A stretch of DNA of 64,000 nucleotides from the NCBI GenBank assembly GCA_963664065.1, contig OY760942.1:806001-870000 (forward strand). Direction: 5' to 3'. The translations under genes and the position numbers were made by a program. The notes under the pieces are model-generated. The model had not been told where the DNA came from. It did not search any database and saw only the letters and a list, made by a program, of their open reading frames with translations. This document shows positions 8,834-18,048 of this stretch, piece after piece. Source of the DNA: JABDJL01 sp963664065. GTDB lineage: Bacteria; Pseudomonadota; Gammaproteobacteria; Xanthomonadales; SZUA-36. Positions within the stretch are counted from its first letter, which is position 1; each line of letters begins with the position of its first letter.

Positions 8834-9567
8834 ATCGCGCTGATGTCATCAGACCAGCGCGATATGGCACGTGTTGCAGGCTGACGCGCAAAACGCCTAG
8901 GCCGTAACGAATGCTGGCGCCAAGCCGAATTGATGAGGCGTCTTCAAAGTAACGAGTGGGGCAGGTAACTTCGCCAATTGAATACCCCGCCATGAAAATT
9001 TGTGAAACCACCTCATTATCAAATACAAAATTCTCGGAATTTTCGTGATAGTTGATAGAGCGTAGAACATCAGCGGAATAGGCCCTGTAGCCGGTGTGAT
9101 ACTCAGAGAGTTTCTGCCCCAGCATGATGTTTTGCATCAGCGTCAAAAGCCTGTTGGCCACATACTTGTACCAGGGCATTCCGCCATCGATCGCGCCCTT
9201 GCCAAGGATACGCGAGCCAAAAACCACCGGGTGAACATCTAGCGCGATCAGGGAAGCCATCGATGTAATCAGCTTTGGCGTGTACTGGTAGTCGGGGTGC
9301 AGCATCACCACGATATCCGCGCCAAGTTCAAGCGCCTGGTCATAACAGGGTTTCTGGTTGCCGCCGTAACCGCGGTTCCGGTCATGGCTGATGATGCAAG
9401 CAATACCCAGGTCGCGGCCGGTTTCAACCGTACTGTCAGAACTGTCATCGTCTACCAGGATGACTTCATCAACAATATCAGTTGGAATTTCCCGATAGGT
9501 TTTTTCCAGCGTTTTTTTCTGCATTAAATGCTGGCAGTACGACGATAAGTTTCTTGCCGTTGATCAT
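8823..9567 (-). CDS. GT2 glycosyltransferase (polyprenyl-phosphate sugar synthase-like), frameshifted near the start
   Basis: The downstream 233-residue frame has the GT2 core: VDDDSSDST, a DPDYQ-like metal site (HPDYQYTP) and GYRAYS, as in dolichyl-phosphate mannosyltransferase-like enzymes. It lacks the first strand. That strand is in another frame just upstream, starting at the ATG at 9567 (MINGKKLIVVLPAFNAEK). The frames join at an A7 run on the minus strand (9512-9518): with six A the protein would read AFNAEKTLEKTYREIP. So this is one gene with a +1 indel at a homopolymer, either an assembly error or a real mutation. If the frameshift is real, translation could only start inside the domain at 9524 and the product would probably be inactive. 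Confidence 0.8.
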
Positions 9568-9697
9568 TCGGCTAGCGTAACCGAAAAGAGGTGACGGGTG
9601 ACAGGCGGCAGGTCGTCTTAAGGGTAAGTTGGGTGCTCGACTTGAACAGGCTTGGATCCAAAGCAATCAGTCCCTGATCAATGTGGGCTGTCAGAAA

Positions 9698-11936
9698 CTA
9701 TCCGGTTGTTTGCAGCATTTCCTGTCGATACATTTCACAGGTTTCAGGCGCAGGCTCCCAGTTGGTCAAAATGGTTTCCGGGCCACATAGCATGGCAAGA
9801 ATTTCACCACGCTCGGAATTCACCAGGTCATTCAGGCGGTTCGCCTGGGCCTGGAAGCGCGCGTTATCCTTTAAGTGATCGAATACTGAATGCGTAAGCC
9901 AATATTGCCAGCGGTGGTCTTTAGCAATGGCCGCTGTGATTGCGTTAATGGCATCGATGTCGCGGCCGTCGATCGCTGCAAGTAACGCTTCATTACGATA
10001 CCGACCCCCCCCCCCTAATGTTTCCGGATTCAATCACGGTTTGGAGCCACTTTGCACCTGCTTCGCGGTAAACATGTGCCTGTTGGGAATGTTCGGTTCT
10101 TAAAGCGACCCATGACATGACAATGGTCGCTGAGCAAAGTTCTAATGGAGGATCCCCAAAACGATCCCACAGTTTTTCTGCCAGCGGTTGGGCATTTTCA
10201 GCGTTTCCCGAATATGCAAGGGCAAAAAACAATCCATACAATGCGTCGATAGATTCCGGCTCCTGTTCAAGATCCTCGCGTGCCATCTGGATGGCCGTTT
10301 CCCAGTCAGCCATGAAAATAGCGATGTTATCGGCGGTATCGGGCGAAACCAGCAGCGCTTCATCGGCCAGGTTTAAACGGGCCAGCAAGGATGCGAGCCT
10401 GGCCTGGTTGCTACTGCGTCCCGGGTCCAGCTCCAGTGACATGTAATAATATTTGACTGCTGCTGTAATTTTGCCGCGTTCTTCTTCGTAACTTGCCCTG
10501 GCGGAAAGGCCGTAGCTCTTGTCCAGACTTTCAAGACGCTGCAGCATCATCTCAATCGTCAGTGGGTCAGAGCCTTCCAGGCTGGCGATGTTCAAAACAC
10601 CGTTATATAGCGTGATCATGGACATCGGGTCAATTTCCACCATGCGCATGTTGGGTTCAACCGATTCCTTGAATTGTCCGGCAAAGCCCTGGGCCATTCG
10701 CTGCCAGTTGAGCACGTCACCACTGGATGGATTCAGGGCTACGGAGCGGCCATAGTAGTTCAGTGCCAGTTCAACATTGAAATCATTTACCTCGAGTAGT
10801 CCGTAAACCCCAAGCACCTGGGCATCACGGGGTGCAAGTTCAAGCGCACGAACCATTAATGGCCGAGCCAGCCGGATGGTTTCCGCGACCGGAATTTCGC
10901 CATAAGAGGAACCGCTATCCGCCAGAAGTAGGATGGACTGTGCCTCACCGGCGTATGCCAGGGCAAAACCGGGATCCAGTTGCCGTGCATGCTCGAAACG
11001 CATGCGGGCTGATTCAATGGCCGGCAGCGTGCGCTGGTCCATTTCGGCACGGCCTTTGAAGTATTCTTCCAGTGCCTGCATATTTTCGGTCGGCACCGAG
11101 GATATTCTTTGCTGCTCCTCGGGCGATAAAGTGGCACGCATGGCGTCGGTGACCGCCGATGCAATCTCACTTTGAATGCTGAAAATGTTATTCGCAGTTA
11201 GTTCGCAATCATAGGTCTGCGCCCACAGGTGGGTATCGGTGGCGGCATCAATCAGTTGCCAATTGATACGCACCTGGTTACCGGCGCGTTGCACTCCGCC
11301 TTCAAGGATGGTGGCCACACCCAGCATTTCCGCGATCTCACGAATACTCTTGGTGGTGCCCTTGAACTGCGCTACCGAGGTCCGGGAAATAACACGTAAT
11401 GAAGAAATCTGTGCCAGTTGGGTCAACAGGTCATCGTGAATACCGGTGGTGAAAAACTCGTCCTCCTCCTGGTTACTGCGGTTATCAAAGGGCAATACAG
11501 CAATCGACTTATCTGCCGGTAGGGCAGATTCAGGCACCGCATCAGTACTGCTTTCCGATACCACCTCAGTCGAACCCTTATCCTGCACGGGACCAGTGAT
11601 GAATTTATCCCAGGCGAAATATGCCAGTCCGAGAACCAGAACAGCAATGATGGTGAAATCCAGCTTGCGTCCGGTTTGTGGCGTAATGGACTGGCTGCGG
11701 TCGACGTCTTTTTCTTTCTTAAGGCCATCGGGGGTGAGTTCAAATGCCCAGGCAAAAAATAGCGCAAAGGGAAAACCGATCATCAGCAGCATCAGCAGGG
11801 TTTTTAATACCCAATCTGGTGCCCCGAAAGTTTCCAGTAACAGTTCGGCCACCTGTGCTGACAGCCAGGCAAGAACCACGTAGGCTATGGCTACTTTGAA
11901 GACGTTTCGGCGTTTGAGTTCTTCAATAATTGACAA
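9698..11936 (-). CDS. TolB-like/FlgO-domain and TPR membrane protein, frameshifted at a C11 tract
   Basis: The N terminus (MSIIEELKRRNVFKVAIAY) and two membrane helices (about residues 12-32 and 42-64) are followed by a third helix near 93-110. A TolB-like/FlgO-type nucleotide-free domain spans about 145-280 (SIAVLPFDNRS, GIHDDLLTQLA, ILEGGVQRAGNQVRI), then TPR-like helices run to the end. Such proteins are abundant in marine gammaproteobacteria and often accompany signalling genes; their role is unknown. The long frame stops at 9993 just after a run of 11 C (10005-10015), and the protein clearly continues in another frame to 9698 (GRYRNEALLAAIDGRDI...). Full length would be about 745 residues. 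Confidence 0.8.
10005..10015. repeat. C11 homopolymer inside a coding region
   Basis: Eleven consecutive C (G on the coding strand) lie exactly where the TolB-like/TPR reading frame breaks. Possible slippage site or assembly error. Confidence 0.9.
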
Positions 11937-12110
11937 GGACTGGCTTCTTTATGTCCGCTACAGCGCAATAGTGTACCTGCTAGGTCACAAATTGCTAAAA
12001 CATAATAAGTTTTTTGAGTAAGTTTTTGGGGCCAGAGCAAAAAGCCGCTATGCATGCTTGCTCTGACCCCATAGCCGGGCCAAGCCCATAATTGTGGGTT
12101 GAGTTCAAAT

Positions 12111-13313
12111 TCAGTTAATGGCCTCTCTTGCCAGGCGCTTCGCGGTGGCCAGCGCATCTTTCGATGGCGATGCCACGTCCGGTGCAACGCCGTGTCCCTC
12201 AATACGCCCGTTGGCTGTAGAGAAATAATCCGCCACCGGTAAACTGACCAGGAAGCCGCCTGTAACGTCAAAAAAGCTTTGTGACAGCATTTCTCCGGCT
12301 GTTTGCTCGCCTACAAGGGTCACAAGACCGGATGATTTCAGGGCGTCTGTGGCCATTTCGGCGGCGCTGGCGGTTTTGTTGTCGATCAATACATAGACCG
12401 GGCCAGTAAATCCCGGGGTATCCGGCTGAAAACGAATTTTCAGAAGCCCGTCGCTCTGGACTGAATTCCAGAAGGCGATCAATGACCATCCCTGCCACGG
12501 CGGGGTCGCCGCGAGATCGGCGGGTGCAGGCAATCCTTCTTCCAGCGCATTCCATTTTTGAGAGACGAAATAGCCGCCGTCAAGGGGCTGTTGAATGATG
12601 TGCTCCACAAGCGGCTTGACCGCGAATGCGCCACCGGCGTTTTGGCGCAGGTCGACAATCAGGGCTTTCGGCTGGTTTGCGGCAATTTCATCAAAAGCCG
12701 TATCAATGTACTCAATGGTATCCACACCCATCATGGTGTGAATCGTCAATACCGCAATATCCTCATCAAAATTGACATAGGCAAGTTTCTTGCCGATCCG
12801 GTAGCCATCAAACTGCTCGATCATCTGTGCGGCCGTGGCTTGAGAGCAGCTGAACTGGAAATGGGAAAATGCTTCGTTGGTCCAGGCGTATTTGAAGCCC
12901 AGCAGCAGGTCCAGAACATCAACGGATTTTGCTGCAATCATGTTCATTCGGGATTCAAATTCCGCATAGGCATCCGACTTCAGATCGGCAGGGTCATATA
13001 TTTTGCTTGTCACAACCGCTTGAAGGTCATCGACAATTGCGGGGTAATTCCTTATTGGCTCGCCTTGGCCGGATTGATCAAGCCGCTGACCGGACAGCGA
13101 GCCTTTGAATAAGCCACCTGCAATTGAGCCCTTTAAATCGTTACCATCGATTTGAAGGGCTCAATTGCTCTCCCGGCCAGGGAGCCAGCATCTCGCCCTC
13201 AAAACCCTCGGCAGTTTCAGAAACATTAAACGAGAACAGGTCGCCACTCAGTGACAGTTCACCTGCGCCGGGGAATTCCCGGATGAGATCGACAACCCCA
13301 CTATTGCTGTGGG
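12111..13313 (-). pseudogene. S41-family protease, 5'-truncated by IS3 copy 1
   Basis: The 300-residue frame (GTG at 13013 to 12111) is the C-terminal part of an S41 (tail-specific protease-like) protein: LIVDLRQNAGGAFAVKPL is the core before the catalytic region, and VYVLIDNKTASAAEMATDAL carries the nucleophile serine of the family (TASAAE). The frame stays meaningful upstream of the GTG to about 13160, and a second frame upstream of that (SGVVDLIREFPGAGE..., ending at 13141) looks like the preceding domain. The junction falls in an inverted repeat at 13121-13167. The IS begins at 13314 and removes the real start. I infer a dead gene with one frameshift plus a 5' truncation; residual translation from 13013 is possible. 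Confidence 0.7.
13121..13167. repeat. 20-bp inverted repeat, 7-nt loop
   Basis: CAATTGAGCCCTTTAAATCG (13121-13140) pairs with 13148-13167 with one G-T mismatch. It sits where the two frames of the S41 remnant meet. Confidence 0.7.
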
Positions 13314-13388
13314 TGTACGTCGTCAGAGCATGTGGGACCACTTGAGCCTTTTTCTAAGAGACACTTTTCTGCCCGTACTTTCTCCAGT

Positions 13389-14366
13389 CTAGCCTGCTAA
13401 CCGCAGGTTTTGTATTTTCCTTTGCGTTAACGTTCTGGCTTTGATCATTGACCGTCGGTCCAGGATGTCGTTTCTTCTTCCGTTATACACATCAGCCGGC
13501 GTCACGTTATCCAGTGATTCGTGATACCGCTCATGGTTGTAATGAGCCACCCACTGAGCAATGGCACTTTCCAGTTCCCACGGGAAGTAATAATTCTCCA
13601 GCTTGACCACGTTTTTCATCGAACGGTGGTAGCGTTCGATCTTGCCCTGGGTCATCGGGTGGTACGGTGCTCCCCGGGTGTGCTTCATGTCTTGATCCTG
13701 CAACCATTCCCTGAGTTCTTTTGAGATATAGCAGGGGCCGTTGTCAGACAGTAACCTGGGCTTGTGATGCACCCTGACTTCGGTGAGCCCTGTGGCTTTC
13801 AGAGCATCTTCCAGAGTATCGGTGACATCATGCGCCGCCATCGTGGTCGTCAACCGCCAGCTGATGATGTAACGGGAATAGTCATCCAGGATCGTCGACA
13901 GGAAGTACCAGCCCCAGCCCACCACCCGGAAGTAGGTAAAGTCTGTCTGCCACAGTTCATGTACACGCCGTGTCGGATGCTGGAACGCATCGGCTGCGCT
14001 CATCACTATGAACTGTGGGCTGGTAACCAGGTCATGGGCCTTGAGGATGCGATAGACACTGGACTCCGAGATAAAGTACTCATGGGTATCAGTAAGATGC
14101 CAGGCCAGTTCCCGGGGTGTCAGCTCCGGTTGTTCCAGGGCCACATCAACAACCAGTTCCCGTACCGACTCGGGGATCTTGTTCCAGTGCTGACGTGATG
14201 CCCTGCTGTGGTTCTGCAAGCCATCAGGGCCATCGCGTTCATAAGCCTGATACCAACGGTAGAAACTGCTGCGACTGACGTTGATCTCGACCAGAGTCCT
14301 GCGCACGGATAACTCCGAGTCTTCCACCAGGCGGATAATGGCCAGCTTTTCAGATGCGCTGTACAT
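13389..14366 (-). CDS. IS3-family transposase OrfB (copy 1)
   Basis: 325 residues. An N-terminal helix-turn-helix (SVRRTLVEINVSRSSFYRWY) is followed by the retroviral-type integrase core with the DDE triad in LWQTDFTYFRV, LLSDNGPCYIS and the glutamate of GKIERYHRSMKN. It starts one base into the orfA stop (TGATG), so it is probably expressed by translational coupling and not by the classic -1 frameshift. Full length and apparently functional. Identical in protein sequence to copy 2. Confidence 0.95.
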   Translation of the reverse strand: MYSASEKLAIIRLVEDSELSVRRTLVEINVSRSSFYRWYQAYERDGPDGLQNHSRASRQHWNKIPESVRELVVDVALEQPELTPRELAWHLTDTHEYFISESSVYRILKAHDLVTSPQFIVMSAADAFQHPTRRVHELWQTDFTYFRVVGWGWYFLSTILDDYSRYIISWRLTTTMAAHDVTDTLEDALKATGLTEVRVHHKPRLLSDNGPCYISKELREWLQDQDMKHTRGAPYHPMTQGKIERYHRSMKNVVKLENYYFPWELESAIAQWVAHYNHERYHESLDNVTPADVYNGRRNDILDRRSMIKARTLTQRKIQNLRLAG

Positions 14367-14728
14367 CAGTCTTCGTCCAATGTCACACCCTGCCCAGTGA
14401 GACTTTTTTTAAGCCAGTCATTGCGCAGGTACAGTTCGGCAACCGCTTGCTTGAGGGTGGTATTTTCTTTTCTGAGACCAACCACTTCATCGCTGTTGGC
14501 TTCTCTGACGGTATCTCCTGACAGGCGCTTTTTACCGGCCTCCAGAAAATCCTTGCTCCAGCGGTAATACAGATTGTTGTTAATACCTTCCTGGCGACAC
14601 AGTTCAGCGATCGAGCTTTCACCGCGCAATCCATCCAGTACGATACGGATCTTTTCCTCTGACGAGAACTTGCGACGGGTATTGCGGCGGATCTCCTTGA
14701 CCCGTTTGGTGGTGTTTGACATGCTCAT
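14366..14728 (-). CDS. IS3-family OrfA (copy 1)
   Basis: 120 residues with a helix-turn-helix (SIAELCRQEGINNNLYYRWS) and a C-terminal leucine-zipper-like segment (VVGLRKENTTLKQAVAELYL), the usual OrfA layout. It binds the IS ends and cooperates with OrfB. The start ATG at 14728 is followed three residues later by a second ATG-like start; the upstream GAGACTCC is a weak ribosome site. Overlaps OrfB by one base. Confidence 0.93.
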   Translation of the reverse strand: MSMSNTTKRVKEIRRNTRRKFSSEEKIRIVLDGLRGESSIAELCRQEGINNNLYYRWSKDFLEAGKKRLSGDTVREANSDEVVGLRKENTTLKQAVAELYLRNDWLKKSLTGQGVTLDED

Positions 14729-14817
14729 ATTGAGACTCCTCTGCTTCAGGTTAAAAATAGCAGAAGTGTCTCTTAGTTAAAGCAGTTGATTGGCCCCATA
14801 TGGGCTGACGTCACACA

Positions 14818-15054
14818 GTTCGAAAATACCGACCGGACTTTATTATCCGTTTGACAAGCGGGAACTATTTGGTTCTTGAGACGAAGGGGCAGGACAGCGA
14901 GCAGAATAAAACCAAGCGACGATTTTTGGATGAATGGGTGCAGGCCGTGAATGAACAAGGCGGGTTTGGTCATTGGTCGTGGGACGTGTCAAAGGACCCA
15001 GGCGACATCAAGGACATACTGGCTCGGCATTGTAAGGCCATCGCAGCAGCATAG
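14818..15054 (+). pseudogene. C-terminal fragment of a helicase-type restriction endonuclease
   Basis: From the IS right end the frame reads YRPDFIIRLTSGNYLVLETKG and then a conserved tail (FLDEWVQAVNEQGGFGHW). PDF...ETKG matches a PD-(D/E)XK nuclease motif, and the whole resembles the extreme C terminus of large type III-like res/DEAD-box restriction endonucleases. About 78 residues survive; everything upstream is replaced by IS3 copy 1. Not functional. It indicates that a restriction system once lay here or on the element that brought it. Confidence 0.7.
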
Positions 15055-15076
15055 CCGTTGCGTTCTGTCATTTGGA

Positions 15077-15103
15077 AACAGAGTAAGAATTTCTTACTCT
15101 GTT
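15077..15103. repeat. Perfect 27-nt palindrome
   Basis: AACAGAGTAAGAA, one T, then its exact complement. It lies between the restriction-enzyme scrap and the patatin scrap. It has no T run, so it is more like an operator or a fossil element end than a terminator. Confidence 0.8.
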
Positions 15104-15104
15104 A

Positions 15105-15973
15105 GGTGCACTGCTTCTCACGATGAAGCGCGATCAAATGCCGGCGTCCTATTAAAGCACTGGGGGGTTGACGTCGACCTGCAGGCGCTGCCTGCGACTC
15201 CGCAATGGTTTATCAATGCCACCTGCTATGAGACCGGCAAGAATTGGCGCTTCAGTCGGCAAAGGATGGGCGACTATCAAACCCACTACGTTGCCTCGCC
15301 AACGTTTCCGGTCGCGGACGCCATTGCGTCCTCTGCTGCAGTGCCGGGGCTCATCGGGCCGCTCGTCGTGAGAACCAAGTCATACGATTGGCACCGCTTC
15401 GAAGACGGTGTTCTGGTCGAGGTTCGGCCCAAGGCCAAACGTTACGACCTTTGGGATGGCGGAGTGTATGACAACTTGGGTCTGGAGGCTTTACACAAGC
15501 CCAACGGCGGTGCACGCGAGGGGCTTGCCTTTATCGTGGCGAGCGACGCATCGGCCCGCGTTGATTTTGACGAGCGCTCACGCAAACGTTATTTCAAGCC
15601 CGGGCACCGTACCCTTCGTCTGGTTGATATCGCCACGGATCAAATTCGTGCGATGCGAGCGCGTACCCTGGTCGCCGACTTCAAACGTGATCCTGAGCTG
15701 GGCGTGTACCTACGCATGGGCAATACCACTGGAAAGATATGGTCGGCGGCCGGCAAACAAGCACCGGATTGCGAGGTCCTAGATGCCGTCGCGGTAGAGA
15801 AGGCAGCGACCCTCAAAACCACCTTGCGGCGGCTGAGCGCAGCCGAGTTCGATCGCTTGTACCGGCATGGATGTGAGGTTACAGATGCAACGCTGTGCAG
15901 TCGCCAAGGTGGTCGATTTGCACCTCGATGCATCGACGGTGTGTTCGGTCCACCGACCGGTGCATCGAAGTGA
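15105..15973 (+). pseudogene. Patatin-like phospholipase, C-terminal part
   Basis: The frame contains the late patatin motifs: FINATCYETGKNWRFS, PVADAIASSAAVPGLIGP, and the catalytic-aspartate block LWDGGVYDNLGLEAL (DGG/DGA motif). The oxyanion-hole glycines and the GxSxG nucleophile of the N-terminal half are missing; the fragment begins near 15105-15130 in unrelated sequence. A longer open frame from 14951 is accidental. Patatins hydrolyse lipid acyl chains and some serve as effectors in anti-phage systems, but nothing here shows which kind this was. Inactive as it stands. Confidence 0.75.
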
Positions 15974-16165
15974 GATTGGGCTCGGTTAGCCACCCGGTGA
16001 TGATGCTCGCCGCTACGAATGCCGTCGTATTCTGTACTGGGGGTAGTGACACGGTTGCTACCATATGCCGCCATTTCGTCCTGTAGCATTGTCTGATGGA
16101 CACTCGATATTCACACTTAGGGTGTTTGTGTGAAATCCCTCCAAAAGTACCAGTAGGCCTTGCGG

Positions 16166-17527
16166 TTACTTTGGGTACTCAACGCCCAGCTCATCCCAGA
16201 TCCATTGAAAGTTGTAGTGTGCCATTTGCGGCGCGGCTACCGTGTGATTTTCGAGTCCCTTGAGCCATTGAATCAGTCGCTGCCGATCACCACCTTGTGT
16301 GCACTCTCGTGGTGTTTTGTTGTTCAGGGCGGGAACCGGTTCATCGAGCACCTGTTTGTAATGCTGATCCAGGTGTGCGGTGACCAGTTCAGGTACCTCG
16401 ATGGGCTCTGCAAGAGGCGGGTCATGCTCAGCATGCTGTTCCAGCAGTGATTCCATACTTTCGTGTACCGTGAGGGGTTGGCCCACTAAATCGCCGAGGA
16501 ATTCCTGCAGATAGGCGATGCCCTGTTCAGCTCGGCTGGTTGAATTCACCGTCAACTCCAGTCGAGTTTTGCTGAGTGTGATATGCCCCAGCAGGGGCGC
16601 ACCCTGTTCGGGTACGTTGTCGGCTTCACAGGCAAGCCAGACCCAGTCCTCATTGGCATCGTTGTAATCGAGATAAGCGGCAGCATTGAGTTGGGACCGT
16701 ATTGCACGCTCGTTGTTGCCGTTGATCGGGAATGTCACTTTACTGCACTGGAGACTTTCACCGTCTCGGTTGAGTAAGGTTGGAAAGGGTCTTGATAGCG
16801 ATTGGTAGACGTTACCCACCCAGGCAGTGAACACCAAATCAGGGAAGTGCTCATCGCACTCTTGCTGAGCCAGCTCGCAGAGTTCCTCGTCGGACCAGTT
16901 GACATCAGTCTCTTCTGCGCGGATCTGTTGTAGCGACTCAACCGTTGTATCGCACACACGTTGCAACAGCGCGGGGATCGCCTGTGCCTGCTCGGGTGAA
17001 AACGATAGGATGCTGCCACCAAATCCAGGCGTACCATCAAGGGACATCACGCGGGTTGCAATGCAGTCCCATCGTTTCAGGTTTTCGGAGCCGGACCGCT
17101 CGTGCACGCGCAGCGGCTTTTCCGATTCACCCAAGCGCTGCACCTCGACAAAATGTCCTGGCTTTACGGTGATCACTTCCCACAGTCCAACTTCACTGGC
17201 ACCCAGTGCTTGTAAATAACGCTTTGCATAGGGTGTTTCGCGCCAGCCGCGGCGCTTGATGTACTCCTCAATCAGGCTGTGTGCTTCGTTATCCCAACAA
17301 CAGCTCGCGAACGATTCAAAGAGGTACCCGAATGCCATGTGCATAAAACCGGCACTTTCGAGTTGCTGCACCAACTCCTCGGTGGCGATCTGCAGCCTGT
17401 CCGCAGCATCCGAGAACACATCGTCGAAAAACTGGCGTTGGCGTTCGCCCCAGGCATAACCATCGGCATAATTTATCAGGTTGGCAATCGCTTTGTCGAT
17501 GGCTTTTTGTTGTTTGCGATGTCGCAT
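16166..17527 (-). CDS. Unrecognised 453-residue protein, Tn3 passenger
   Basis: I do not recognise a characterised family. The protein is soluble, acidic, and rich in tryptophan and cysteine. The C-terminal stretch LDEPVPALNNKTPRECTQGGDRQRL resembles the short tail (LDEPIPALDGKTPREA) seen at the end of many uncharacterised proteins, some with SEC-C zinc motifs, where it is followed by a last helix (WLKGLENH). The N-terminal third (FMHMAFGYLFESFASCCW) is helical. It ends the operon-like run behind the helix-turn-helix gene with an 11-bp gap. Its presence inside a transposon suggests a cargo or accessory role; no function is claimed. Confidence 0.7.
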   Translation of the reverse strand: MRHRKQQKAIDKAIANLINYADGYAWGERQRQFFDDVFSDAADRLQIATEELVQQLESAGFMHMAFGYLFESFASCCWDNEAHSLIEEYIKRRGWRETPYAKRYLQALGASEVGLWEVITVKPGHFVEVQRLGESEKPLRVHERSGSENLKRWDCIATRVMSLDGTPGFGGSILSFSPEQAQAIPALLQRVCDTTVESLQQIRAEETDVNWSDEELCELAQQECDEHFPDLVFTAWVGNVYQSLSRPFPTLLNRDGESLQCSKVTFPINGNNERAIRSQLNAAAYLDYNDANEDWVWLACEADNVPEQGAPLLGHITLSKTRLELTVNSTSRAEQGIAYLQEFLGDLVGQPLTVHESMESLLEQHAEHDPPLAEPIEVPELVTAHLDQHYKQVLDEPVPALNNKTPRECTQGGDRQRLIQWLKGLENHTVAAPQMAHYNFQWIWDELGVEYPK

Positions 17528-17538
17528 GGTTACTGCAC

Positions 17539-18033
17539 CTATAGGCGTTCTGATGCCGGCAGCCAGCGGTACAACGTCGGGATCGATACACCCAGATTGT
17601 GCGCCACATCTTTGGGCGGAACGCCGCTGGCCAATAATTTCCGGGCGGATTCGATTTTGCTGTCAGTCATCGTGCGCTTGCTTTCGATCGTATACGGTGC
17701 GAGCTTCTCCGCCAGTGCGAGGATTTTCTCGTTGGTGGTCTTGAGTCTTGTGGTTTGATCGATCAGCCGATTCACTTCCTTCGCCTCGACCTGGTCAAGC
17801 GTGCCCCGTTTCCAGCGCGCAAACTGTTCCTCATACAGCCAGTGATCGTCGAGTTGCTCGGTATGCAACACAATAAAGCGGTTCAGTGTGTGATCGTCCA
17901 GCACGCCAGGTCGATCTACGCACGTTTGGAGGGTAGCCAACTGCTCTAACGCCGAACCGAGCATGCCGTCCACCATCTCTGTGAATTCCGGCAGCATGCT
18001 GACAGGTTTCCATTGTGGCTGTTGTCCTTTCAT
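17539..18033 (-). CDS. Helix-turn-helix protein, possible transposition accessory factor
   Basis: 164 residues. The C terminus (SKIESARKLLASGVPPKDVAHNLGVSIPTLYRW) in two parts is a resolvase-type helix-turn-helix (Hin/HTH_7). The N-terminal 110 residues are helical, without the serine-recombinase catalytic domain, and contain a coiled segment (AKEVNRLIDQTTRLKTTNEK). So this is a DNA-binding domain of resolvase type joined to another helical domain. It lies 15 bp after the tyrosine recombinase gene and probably cooperates with it or with the transposase. Alternative: a stand-alone regulator of the element. Confidence 0.7.
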   Translation of the reverse strand: MKGQQPQWKPVSMLPEFTEMVDGMLGSALEQLATLQTCVDRPGVLDDHTLNRFIVLHTEQLDDHWLYEEQFARWKRGTLDQVEAKEVNRLIDQTTRLKTTNEKILALAEKLAPYTIESKRTMTDSKIESARKLLASGVPPKDVAHNLGVSIPTLYRWLPASERL

Positions 18034-18048
18034 CGTCTTGATTCCAAT

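Larger units (their letters stand above)
13314..14817 (-). mobile_element. IS3-family insertion sequence, copy 1
   Basis: A 1504-bp element, repeated almost exactly at 26013-27516 and, degraded, at 50595-52093. Comparison of the three copies gives the ends: left TGTACGTCGTCAG, right complement TGTGTGACGTCAG. The ends are imperfect inverted repeats for about 60 bases and include a shared AAGAGACACTT block. It carries orfA and orfB on the minus strand. There is no target-site duplication: the left flank is the S41 remnant (...GTGGG), the right flank a restriction-enzyme fragment (GTTCG...), so sequence was lost or rearranged beside it. It forms the left edge of the accessory island. Confidence 0.9.

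Noticed and set aside
12558..13112. 184-residue plus-strand frame
   Set aside because: Antisense to the S41 protease remnant, which has recognisable family motifs.
14951..15104. Extension of the patatin frame to 14951
   Set aside because: This part lies over the restriction-enzyme fragment in another frame and has no patatin character.
15915..15970. Inverted repeat around CGATGCATCGACGGT near the patatin end
   Set aside because: Imperfect, inside coding sequence, no T run; probably chance.
16100..16135. TCACAC...GTGTGA hairpin as a terminator
   Set aside because: Only 6 bp of stem with an 11-nt loop and no T tract.
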